In this document: positions 23,319 through 34,640 of the stretch, piece by piece
Numbering within the stretch: the first letter of the stretch is position 1
How the letters are laid out: each line of letters opens with the position of its first letter
Origin: Loxodes magnus
Lineage: Eukaryota > Ciliophora > Karyorelictea > Loxodida > Loxodidae
Direction: 5' to 3'
Length of the DNA: 64,000 nt
Assembly: GCA_946699065.1 (NCBI GenBank)
Contig: CAMPDV010000250.1
Coordinates: 62,001-126,000 of the forward strand
Made by a program: the position numbers and the translations under genes
The notes under the pieces: generated by a model
Seen by the model: only the letters and a program-made list of their open reading frames with translations
Database searches by the model: none
What the model was told of the DNA's origin: nothing

Positions 23319-25022
23319 TTTATATATATAATATAATTAAAAACAAGGATAGAAATGGTAAAATTAAATAAACTATGAATATCTTTAGCAAATCTTTGCA
23401 TAACCTATAGAGTAACAATATTTGAAGTATCTATAAAAATCTAGTAATAACAAGTTTATTAAGTCTAATAGTTTTAGATACATTTCTATAAATAATAATT
23501 ATAATAATAAAAAGCTTAATAAATGGAAATATTTGTAGGAAATAGCTTAACAGTAAATAAAGAGAGAACAGTTTCATATTTTAAGTGAAAATAAAGATTT
23601 GTAAATAAGCAAAAAAGTAAAATTAAGTATAAATAGGTAAATTTTAATATTTATCTTATAGATATTCTTAATAAGGTGCTAAATACCTATATTTAATTAC
23701 TTTTATTTTAAATGTTTTTTATAATTCCTTAAATTTTATTTCTAGCTAAATTTTAAATTTAATGAAATATAAATGATAATACAAAAGCAATTATTGCATA
23801 AATTATTGAAATCCTTATATTTTAAAAATAATCTTAGACATAAAAATATGATCATATAATGATATAGTAATTATATAATTCATTACTAGATTATATAGTA
23901 AGAAACTTATGACAAATCTTTTAAATATAATTATATAAGAAAAGTTTCCAATATTACTAACCCTCAATTCCTCACTACTACTAAATTATAAATATCATAT
24001 TTTTGAAAGTTTATTATAATTCAAACTTTTAGTTTAATTAAAGTAGGTTATTATACTAGATTTTTACCTATTTATTTAGATTATTCTTATTATGTTTTGT
24101 GTGTCAGAATTAAAACAGAAGTTTTGGACTTAATTTGATATAATAAAGTAAGAGTATATTTTTTAAAAGATGGTAATAATTATAGTTTTGGTTTAAATAA
24201 TTTAATAGAAATGAATAAGATAAAAATGGTTAAAGTTATTTGATAAGATTATTGATTAGGTTGATCTATATAATTTTAATAGTTCTTAAAATTTAATTAA
24301 TTATTATGGTATTAAACAAACCTATTAGAATACAAACTAGATAAATGCTCATTTAAAAAAGATATGAGTTACCAATCTCTGAAAAATATCAATGAATTTA
24401 TATTTTGTAAATAGTGTTACTTTAATTTATTTAAGATATTAATTTCTTATTTAAGATATTAGCTTCTTATTTAAGAATATCTTATATGATAACTACATAA
24501 GAATTTTATAACAAAATTAAAATAATAGCTTAGTTTCATATTATAATAAGAGATATTTTCATTTAATCTTAATATTTTAGCATAATTATAACATCCTTTT
24601 AAATTATTTAATACACCTAAACTTGTCATTTATTGCTTCTAAACTATTCTTTTCTTATCAAATCTCTACTAAACTTCTTTATTATATACTCTATCTGCTT
24701 TCTTTTTATCTCTTTCAAGTTTAAGTACAATAATTAAAAGATTATCAATTAAATAGTTATATAAAATAATGCTTTAATATCAAAAGCTAAATAGATTATT
24801 TATTATTATGCTTTACAATTCATATTTAAATAGTTATTTATTTATATAAAACAATTGAAGCATTACTTATTATTTCTTTATTCTACTTATTTTATGAACA
24901 AGTTAAGTAAAATTTATATTTTATTATATATAAAAAGTATCTTAATAAGTTATTTTAAGTAATTTATATTTTAACATAAATTATTTATTAAAATATAAAA
25001 TTAAATTGTTATTTACTTTCTT
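23319..25022. other. AT-rich spacer between units 1 and 2
   Basis: No gene is supported. The part 24120-24830 recurs at about 56940-57640, to the left of the last F-box gene. Unit 2 has lost about 500 bp of it near 48553. Confidence 0.45.
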
Positions 25023-26861
25023 TCAAGTTCAATTACTATCTTCCTCAACATTATGGACAACTGTCATCCTTACAAACTTTTATTTAAGTTTTCTAGCCCA
25101 CTATTCTCTTATTTACGTTCCTCTAATATTTAAATATTTAAGATTTCTATAAAAAGGATATTCTTATCCCTCTTAATCACAAATTGGAAAACCTTCCTAT
25201 GTAACTCCATGTGAGCACTCAAGTTTTAAAAGATTTAAATGCTTGCAATTAGTTACCATTTATACTATATCTTTATTATTTAGTTAAGTTCATTAAAAAT
25301 TTAATTATTTTAATTTGTTTATTTTAACTATTTCATTTATTCAATTCTCATCTAACATTTTGCAAAATATCAAGTCTAAACTTTCTAACTCCTTACAGTT
25401 TTAACTCATAGAATGTAAAGTCATATTATTTAGTTCTTCCATGTCCCAAAGAGATAATTTAGTTAGTTTTCTACAATTCTCAAAAATATAACGTAGAGTT
25501 TTATTAGAAAGTTGGCTAATAGAAATAAAGGATATTTCTTTATAGTTTTATCCATAATCTCCTATTTTCTTCAAAGATGTATTAGTAAGTTCAAATAATG
25601 AATCTAATATAATAGATTTTAAATTAGGACAGTTTTACATTAAAGATATAAGATGATTATCATTAAATTTATAGCAATCTTCAATCTCTATATGCTATAA
25701 ATTATTATGCTACTTAGAAAATAATTCTTATATTGTTTCTTCTTATAAATCTCATTAAATTTTTAAATAACTAAGGTTAAAGTTTTTTAACTTCAATATG
25801 AATTAGGGGTAAGAACTATTTATATAAAATATGTCAATTTTGTTTAAATTAGGACAAAAATCAATATACTTGTCCATATTCTTATTATGGTTAATGTTTA
25901 TTTCTCCTAATGTGCTTCCTTTTTATTACAAATATTATAATAACATTTCTTGATTAATTCCCTTAATAAATAATTTTAGTTCCTTTAAATTTAACCCTAA
26001 ACAGTATTCTATTAGAAACTTTCCTGTTATCTATTTTTTATTTATGTCTTAGACTTCTAAGGAATATAAATGAGTCAAATTTTACAAAAAACTTAAATTT
26101 TCTTCTTAAAAATTGCAAACACTTAAAACTAGTTTTCTTATATTTGAGCATTTTGTAATATATTCTTGAAAAGTTTGATCTAAATTATTTAGTCCAATTA
26201 AATTAATTTCTTATATTAGTTTATATCCTTTTTGATATAAATTTAATTTTAGTTCTAAGCATTTTTTTATTTATTGAAAGATTTCTTTTGCTTAATTTTC
26301 TTATTATCATTTCTAACTATCAATATACAGAATTTTAGTATCAGATTATAATATTTATTTGAGAGTTCAATTTATTTTATTTTAAACATAGCCTTTATTA
26401 CTTGAATATTCTTTAATTTCTAACTTTTCAAATTAATACTTAAACTTATTTAGAAATTTATTAACCTATTGTAATCTACATATGTCTATATTTTTAAGGA
26501 ACTAACTAATATTTTGAAGAATATAAGAATTAGAAAATAAAGTTTATTTACTACTTTAAAACTGCTTAGTGCTTTATTATTTTTAAGAAAACTCTTCTTC
26601 TTAGTTTAAGTGTTCATTAATTCTCTTCATTGGAAGCGTTATTTCTTAATCTTAATACTCTTTTATTGATATTTTTTAATTTATCAAATTATTTTTTTAA
26701 TTTTAATCTTATGCTAAAATGTTTTATATTTGTGCTTCTACTTAAGTTTCTTGGAGGTGTCTATTAGATTCTTCTTATTATCGATCAGAAGAGGATTAAC
26801 AATTTGAACTATTTGGTGTATAGTTTTAGCTACTAGTTGATTAATCAGTCCTGCTTTACAT
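25023..26861 (-). CDS. F-box/leucine-rich-repeat protein, copy A2
   Basis: It reads as 612 residues, in frame throughout. The head (MQSRTDQSTSS), F-box and LRR block match copy A1, with many replacements in the middle of the LRRs. The codon three before the common stop is TGA where other copies have a Gln codon, so translation may end there (25029-25031) or at the common TGA (25023-25025). Upstream, the island 2 frame in this unit runs without interruption into the F-box frame, so a longer N-terminus cannot be excluded. The conserved ATG and TAA-Gln second codon make 26861 the better start. Confidence 0.78.
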
Positions 26862-27013
26862 TTTATTATAATTTTATATTTTATCAGACTATTTATACTT
26901 AATTTATGAATAACGGCTATATTTATAATTTATACAATCATAATCATATTTTAAATAGATTTAAATTAGTATAATAAACTGTTTAAATTATATAAATTAA
27001 TAAATAAGATTAT

Positions 27014-27046
27014 AGAGCAAGTAGTAACCCAATGGCATGCAGTTCT
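27014..27046 (-). repeat. shared 3' hairpin motif at the end of island 2 (unit 2)
   Basis: It differs from the unit 1 copy at two positions (GTAGTAACC, GCAGTTCT); the GCAGTTCT change restores the form seen in unit 3. Confidence 0.55.
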
Positions 27047-27260
27047 TTAATAAAGATTTTTAATGTTTAAATATCTCTTTGCTGAAGTCTTCCAAGTGTT
27101 AACATTCCTTTGTATGACTTGTCTTATTTGGGCCGTGATCATAATGTTCCCTAAGAGACGTTAATATATCTGGCATCTTTAATCATTAACTTTACTTGAT
27201 GCTTCTTCAGTCTTATCTTCTCTTGTCTTCTATGAGATTCTTGTTCGGTTTTTCGTCCAT
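27047..27260 (-). CDS. island 2: putative small basic protein (unit 2)
   Basis: It starts at ATG 27260 and reads MDEKPNKNLIEDKRRQDW, then LKMPDILTSLREHYDHG. A one-base loss relative to unit 1, near 27090, sends the rest into another frame. From there the reading continues without a break into the frame of the F-box gene. Whether this is chance (every frame is open in this code) or a real fusion cannot be settled here. Confidence 0.33.
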
Positions 27261-28457
27261 GGTATTTCCTGGTTACAGTAATTAAAGTAATTCTCAGTTG
27301 TAGGCGTGTTTCTCCCTATCAAAATTAATATATATAATAATAATAGTTTATAATAATGATTCAGCTTTGATTTCTTATCAATATTTAGCTCTTTATATCA
27401 TAAGAAAGTAAAATTTCTTATCTTCAATTTCTTTTTTTGAGTCTCTATTTAGATTTTCTACTTCTTGAAATAATTAATTTATTTTATTTAAACATTTCTA
27501 ATTATACTTTAATTATTCTTTTTCGATGTCTACAACTATTCAAATCAAGTTGCCCTAAAATATATTTTCAAATTTTCATATTGTACTATTTGAATTTCTT
27601 GTTCCAAATAGATGAAGCAAGTTTTTGCTCTATCAGTGGATTTCGACTGAAGTTAGGAATTAGAAGCTTAAAAATGGTTCTTTCATGCTATTGTTTATAT
27701 TTAAAACCTTCTACCTAAATTGATTTGAACGTTTTGATATTGGCCTGAGAGAAGAAAAGTTTGAATATAATATAATAGTGAAAATAAATATGATAGTTTG
27801 AGATAATATAGGAAAATAAAAGATATAATTGTAATAATTGTAATAAAAGGAAGAATCCTTATAATAGGAAAGAATATTTAAAAGTATCTTAAATAGATTA
27901 AACTTAATAGGAAAATCTCTTTTTTAAATGTTTATTTAAATTGAAAATAAAGTGTAGAAATATTTAAGTTTTAGTATTTAATAATATTTATCTCTTACTC
28001 TATAGAAGCCTAATAATAGAATTAAAAAATATTTTAAAGGCTTAGAAAAAAAATATACAACTTAATCTGAACTTTCTTAAAAAACATTATGAAAATGTTT
28101 ATAAAATAAATAGCCTTTTTATAGCAAAATTATGATTTTCTTTTAATTTAATTCTATATTTATTAAAAATGAATTGATGAATACTATGTAATAAAATGTG
28201 ATTCAGCAAATACTCTATATTATAGTAAATGTTTTGTTATTTGCTTAGAAAGAGTCTTTATTCATGATAAGAACTTAATTGCTTTTCAATTTTAGTTACT
28301 TATCTTTTTGCATAGTTAACTTTTTAAATTATGTTATATACATAGTAATTATAATTGTATTTAAACTCCTTATTATTATATTATATATATAATTTAAATA
28401 GGGTTGAAAGCCCTCTCCTTCGGATGCTGCTTTGAGGCCCAGCAAGGCAACAAAAAA

Positions 28458-28704
28458 ATGAGCGCGGACGGAGGTTAAATCGGAAGAAGAGAAATCAATA
28501 CAAGAGAAGGAAGATGTGACAAGCTGGGTTACTCTGAATGCAAGAAGTAAACTTTCTTCATTATAGGTCGGGGAAATGTACCAGTAATCGCATACTGCAT
28601 CCTATGCTTTGGAAGGAAAAATTACATGGACGTACCGCAGGAAGAGGAAACAAGATAGAGAGACCAATAAAACATTTTTTCGACATTAAATAAAATTAAT
28701 TTAA
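28458..28704 (+). CDS. island 1: putative small basic, Cys-containing protein (unit 2)
   Basis: It starts MSADGGQIGRREINTREG and keeps VPVIAYCILCFGRKNY. It has several replacement changes from unit 1 (for example D to G, R to M, S to P), and one Glu codon (GAA) here is TAA, read as Gln. It ends in a well-formed hairpin motif. Confidence 0.35.
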
Positions 28705-28738
28705 AGAGCTGCGCACGAACGAAAGTGCTACGCGTTCT
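28705..28738 (+). repeat. shared 3' hairpin motif at the end of island 1 (unit 2)
   Basis: It starts AGAGCTGCGCAC and ends CTACGCGTTCT; the inner CGC/GCG arm is better formed than in unit 1. Confidence 0.6.
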
Positions 28739-31058
28739 GAAATCGAATTTATTTATTTATTATTTCTTATAATAAAATATAAGTGAATATGAAAATAAAT
28801 AGAGTTAAAATAACTAAGTTAATAGCTAAAAATATGATTATTTATTTTTATTAAGTTCTTTTAGCTTATAAAATAATAATAAATTTAGAATTAATTTCTT
28901 GTTTTAATTTTTATTCTCATTTTCTTTTCTTCTAAAACTTATTAACTTATAACTGTATTTTATAATTTAAATTTTTATTATTTTTTAATAAATTCTATTT
29001 ATTCTAATGAAGATCTAAGTAAAGCATTAAATATGATTTTATATAATTAATCTAATAAAATATATATTGTGAAACATAAATTTTAAAATTATTTTAGTTT
29101 TAAATATTTATTAAACAAGTTTAATCTTAATTAGCTTCAAAATTCCTTCAAAAGAAAAAGCACTAAAAAATGATTATAAATAAATATACAAATTATATAT
29201 AATTTATAGCTAAATAAAATATTAAAAAATTTTGATTTAAAAAAAGTAAAAATAATAAAAATATAGACATTGAATCAAAAAAACATTTTAGCAAAGCATA
29301 AGAAACTTTTAAAATTTTATGTTTAAATAGTTAAACTACTTTAAGTTATAAAAAGATAATTAAAAAATCTTATAAACTTATAATTTTATTTATTATTTGC
29401 TTTGATAAACAAAGGTGTAAATTTGAGAAATTTCTTAAATATGTAAAAATCTTATTAATTAATCACTAAAAACTTTAAAAAATTAAATATTTATTAATTA
29501 GTGTTATTCTTTGAATGTAATTAAAGCAAGCTTATCACTTATCTTTAATTTTAATAAATATATTTTTATTAGATTTTCAAATTAAAATATCCATTTTTTT
29601 AATTTTTTTCTTTTTTAATAAAGATTTAATAGTTTTATGAGATTTTGATTAGGCTTTAATGACATTACTATCTATTAAATATATTTTAAATTTCTTAGAA
29701 TTAAATGTATATTATTTAAATTTCTTGGAGAATTCTACTTTTTTAATATTTTTAAATTTTTTAAAATAATTTCTTAAATAGATCTTTAATCTATTAATTT
29801 TTAATGTATTGGTTGTAATTGTATATGTTTTTTAATTTGAATATAATTTTATAATTTTGCATAAAAGTTTGATATTCTTACAACCTAATTTTAAAATAAT
29901 AAATCTAGATTTTCTGAAAGTTAAAATATAATATTGTAATAAATGCTAAAAATAGTTATAATGTTTCTTTACTCTGCTATTTTTACAGCTTTTAACTTTT
30001 ATAAAATAGTTTTATTATTATTTTGTAATTTCTCTTTTTAGATTTATTTTAATTACTTCTTTTAGCTTATAGATATGCTTCATACCTTCTTTAAATATTT
30101 AGCATTTCTTACATTTTTAGATGTTAATTGATAAAATAGTTAGTATTAAAGCTGATTGCTCTTAGTATAATAGATTAGTAATTTAAAAATATTGAATATT
30201 TGGCTCTTTAAGCAATGGTAGTATAAATATAAGTTAGTTAAATGTTAAATGAAAATATGATGTAAATAGTATTAAGTATAAAGATGAATATAAGTGATGA
30301 TATTAATAATGGTTTAGTTAATAATTAATTAATTTGATGACATATAAAAGTATAAACTAGTTATTAAATTATTAATTTATTTATTAACTCAGATTATGCA
30401 ATTTTAATGGTATTAGTTATAATATTTTGATTAGTTTTAAACAAATCTATATTATAACTTAGTATATTTATAATTATTATAAACATTTAAAATCATTCTA
30501 TTATTTTAAATCAGACTTTATTAAACTTTATATCATTCCAATTAAATCAAAATTACAATTCAAAGGCTAGTATTTAGATTTTATAACGATAAATACCTCT
30601 AATCAATATATTTAAATCAAACTATCCAAAATCTAGATATTTAAGTTTAAATTTATGCTTAAACTACTATTTTCTTTACTTTAATTGGATAAAAGATATG
30701 CAACAATATTAAAGTATAAATAAAATCAAAGTTTAAATCATTAGAAAATCATTTATATTGTAATATTCAAATATTTCATTTTACTAAATTTAAACATATT
30801 ATACATATAACTATCAATATATTTCTAAACACAACTAATCCAACCTATCAACAAATATACTGTCACTAACTTTTTCCAAATTCATATCTAAAATACAAAA
30901 AACTTAAAACCATAATCATTTTCAAATATCATTAATTAATATGCTTTACTTCAATAACTAGGCCAAATCAAGAGGTCAAAAGTAAATCATTAAGAGAAAT
31001 TTATAAAATTTTTAATTATTAACAAAGATATTTAGGCTTTTTATTTAACCTTCGGTCA
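28739..31058. other. AT-rich spacer, near-identical to unit 1
   Basis: This is the unit 2 equivalent of 4915-7225, with the same G-rich to C-rich switch (about 30190-30930). No gene is supported. Confidence 0.45.
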
Positions 31059-32020
31059 ATGGAATTAAAAATAGCCAAAACTATCAAACAGATAGAAGAA
31101 TTTATAAAGAATACTAACTCCTACAAATAAAAATAAAGCGGATCTCTTCAATCAAAGGACAAGTAAGAACTGAAATAAAAATTTAGAACAGAAAAGTTTA
31201 CATGGCTCTCGACACCTCCATTGAAAACTAAAAAATGAGACCACTCAACTGAATCAATAAAATTAATAATGAAAAATTAAAAAAAAACGAAGAAGGTTAA
31301 GCAAAATAATTCAATAAAGATCCTATTACCTTTGATTTAGACAATACCGAAATAGAACAAATGGACTCTTAGTAGATGAAGCAGCTGATTCATCAATTTA
31401 TTAGAAACATAAAAAAGCTCGAAGAGAAATTAAACTCCCAGAAGGAAGAAATGTTTGTATTAAGCCAGAATTTGATAAATCATGAAGATGACGATGAAGT
31501 CCATATGGTAGATTAAAGAGCTAAAATCGGAGTTTATGAGCAAATTGCAAGTTTAGAGAGTGATATTAGAAAAATTCAAGAGCAAGACGAAATAAACCGA
31601 GTAAAATTATATTCAATACTTAAATTAATAGAAGAAAACTTGTAGAAGCCTTCTTAAGGAACTCCAAAAGAAATAGAGAAACAAATAAAGACATTTCCTA
31701 GAGCAAGAAAAAGATGCTACATTTGTAACAGCACTTGACCTTTATGCTGGAAATATCCCCAATAGAAAAAAATAAGAATGAATATCTGGAGAAATGTTAA
31801 CTAATAGCAACAGAAGTGGGAAGCGACGGAATTCTTCCCATCGGGAAATGGGAAAATTGGAAAAAAATTCTCAACTCGGATTATATAAAAGAGAGAAGTC
31901 AATGAAAAAGTGCAATGCAAGGATAGAACATGCCGGAACGGAGATTTTATACATTTAAAACTTCAATTAAACCGGAAGGCGAAATTTATTTTAATGATTA
32001 ATGATTATGCTTTACTATTT
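31059..32020 (+). mobile_element. fossil coiled-coil/zinc-knuckle element, first type (unit 2)
   Basis: It is a near-identical copy of 7226-8190, differing at only a handful of bases, so both were duplicated together with the unit, or homogenised, recently. It has the same parts: Lys/Gln-rich head, coiled coil, Cys cluster, basic tail. It looks incomplete in the same way as the unit 1 copy. Confidence 0.45.
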
Positions 32021-32238
32021 ATATCTCAATAGCCATTAATTTATATATAATAACTGAAGCATTATTTATTATCTCTTTATTCAACTTATTGTATGAACAA
32101 GTTATGTAAAATTTATATTTTAATATGCAATATACAAAGTATTTTAATAATCTGCTTTAAATAATTTAATTTTTAATTTTTTAAATAATTTATTTATACA
32201 AAATATCAAATTAAATGTTTATTGTTGTTTATTTTATT

Positions 32239-34077
32239 TCAAATTTTATTATTTTCTTCAGCATTATGTATTATTGTCATTTTTACGTACTTTTATTTAA
32301 GTTAATTAATCCATTTTTCGCTTATTTATGTTTCTTTAACATTTATATATTTAAGATTTCTAAAAAAAGAATATTCTTAACCCTCTTAATCACAAAATGG
32401 AAGGCCTTCTTCTGTAACATCCTTTAAACGCATAAGATTTAAAATTTTTAAATATTTGGTGTTTTTTACTATTTTTAATGTATCTTTATTATTTAATTAA
32501 ATTCCATAAAAAGTTAATTATTTTAATTTGTTTATTTTAACTATTTCATCTATTCAATTCTCATCTAACATTTAGCAATATGTCAAGTCTAAGTTTTCTA
32601 ACTCCTTACAATTTTAACTCATAGATTGTAAAGTCTTATTTTTTATTTTTTTCAATCCAAATAGAGATAATTTAGTTAGTTTTCTACAATTCTAAAAAAT
32701 ATAACATAGAGTTTCATTAGAAAGTTATCTAACATATTTAAGAGATATTTCTTTATAATTTTATCCATAATCTCCTATTTTCTTCAAAGATGTACTAGTA
32801 AGTTAACTTAATATCTTCAATTTAAGAGAAATTAAACTAGGACAGCTTTTCATTAAAGATATCAGGTGATTATCTCTAAAGATATAGCAATTATAAATCT
32901 CTATATGCTATAAATTATTATGCTACTTAGAAAATAATTCTTATATTGTTTCTGCTTATAAGCTTGAAAAAATTGTTAAACTACTAAGGTTAAAGTTTTT
33001 TAACTTCAATATGAATTAGTCGTAAGATATTTTTATATAACATTAGTTAATTTTGCTTAAATTAGGACAAAAATCAATATATTTGTCCATATCTCTATTA
33101 TGGTTAATATTTATTTCTTCTAACAATTTTCCTTTTTATTTCAAATATTATAATAACATTTCTTGATTAATTCCTTCACTAAATATAATTAGTTCCTTTA
33201 AATTCAATCCTTAACAATAGTCTAGTAAAAACTTTCCTGTTATCTATTCCTAATTTATGTCGTAGACTTCTAAGGATTATAAATGAGTCAAGTTTTATAA
33301 AAAACTTAAATTTTCTTCCAATAATAAGTTAATCCTTAAAACAAGTTTTTTTAGATTTGAGCATTTTGATATATATTCTTGAAAGGTTTTATCTAAATTA
33401 TTTAGTCCTATTAAATGAATTTCTTATACTAGTTTATATCCTTTTTGATATAAATTTAATTTTATTTCTAAGCATTTTTTTATTTATTGAAACATTTTTT
33501 CTGCTTAATTTTCTTCTTATCAATTTTAAGTATCAATATACAGAATTTTAGTATCAGATTATAAAATTTGTTTGAGAGTTCAGTTTATTTTATTTTAAAC
33601 GTAGTCTTTATTACTTGAATATTGTTTTATTTCTAACTTTTCAAATTAATACATAAATTCATTTAGAAATTTATTAATTAATTGTAATCTACAAATGTCT
33701 ATATTTTTAAGAAACTAACTAATATTTTGAAGAATATAAGAATTAGAAAATAAAGTTTATTTACTACTTTTAAGCTGCTTAATATGTTCTTATTCTTAAG
33801 ACAGTTCTTCTTCTTAGTTTAAGTTTTCATGAAATCTCTTCATTGGAAGCGTTATTTCTTAATCTTTTTAATCTTTTATTGATTCTTTTTAATTTATTTA
33901 ACTAATTTTTTATTTTTAGTTCTATGCTAGATCCTTTTAAATTTGGGCTATTACTTAAGTTTCTTGGAGGTGTTTATTAGATTATTCTTATTATTATTTA
34001 TTTGAAGAGGATTAACAATTTGAACTATTTGGTGTATAGTTTTAGCTACTAGTTGATTAATCAGTCCTGCTTTACAT
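32239..34077 (-). CDS. F-box/leucine-rich-repeat protein, copy B2
   Basis: It reads as 612 residues in frame. Its 3' half (about 32239-33270) is almost identical to copy B1, including the diverged C-terminus. Its 5' half is more like A-type copies, and its second codon is TAA rather than B1's CAA. This is a recombinant or converted gene. The F-box, LRRs and the conserved TGA/Trp codons are present. Confidence 0.78.
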
Positions 34078-34366
34078 TTTATTATAATTTTTTATTTTAT
34101 TAGACTATTTATACTTAGATTATGAATAACGGCTATATTTATAAATAAAACTTAAGGTTTAAATAAGCATTATCAAAATTTATGTAACTTAATTCAATTT
34201 ACTTTTTCAATTAAATAAAGAACTAAATTAAATGAAAAGTGTAAATGGTTTATTTATCTTATAGCTATTCTTTATAATAAGCTAAATATAAATACTTAAT
34301 TATTTTTTTATTTCATTAGAGAGCTTTTTTAATTACTTAAAACTTTTATAAAAAAAATTTGATTAA

Positions 34367-34398
34367 AGTACGAGTAGCCCCTTAATGTGCGCAGCACT
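34367..34398 (-). repeat. shared 3' hairpin motif at the end of island 3 (unit 2)
   Basis: Identical to the unit 1 copy at 10527-10558. Confidence 0.45.
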
Positions 34399-34640
34399 AT
34401 AAAAAATCTATTTTAAAGTTTTTAAGATCCCAATATTCCCTTTTAATCTTCTCTTCTAATTGTGGGCAAGATTGTAGTTCCAATTCATCAAAAGCACAGG
34501 ACGTCAACAGGTGATTGCAGGTAAATTTTCAATTTATGATAAAGAGATTATTCTGTTCCAACACTAAAGAAGGTTTTCTGAGTCAGTTCATCCTTGGGGA
34601 TTCTTCTCTTAACCTTTAGAGGCAAGGTCCTCCCTATTTA
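34399..34640 (-). CDS. island 3: putative coding island, ends open (unit 2)
   Basis: It differs from 10559-10800 at only three or four bases and has the same peptide with QGWTDSENLLQCW. The start is undefined. Confidence 0.3.

Larger units (their letters stand above)
106..24834. repeat. higher-order repeat, unit 1 (about 24.6 kb)
   Basis: Order: F-box copy A, island 2, AT spacer, island 1 (+), AT spacer with a skew switch, coiled-coil/zinc-knuckle fossil (+), F-box copy B, island 3, long AT spacer, island 4, island 5, island 6, skew switch, F-box copy C, second zinc-knuckle fossil (+), skew switch with palindrome, island 7, AT spacer. Matching landmarks recur 23.8-24.7 kb to the right. The left boundary is placed where similarity to the flank of later F-box copies begins, next to a single-copy gene. 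Confidence 0.85.
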
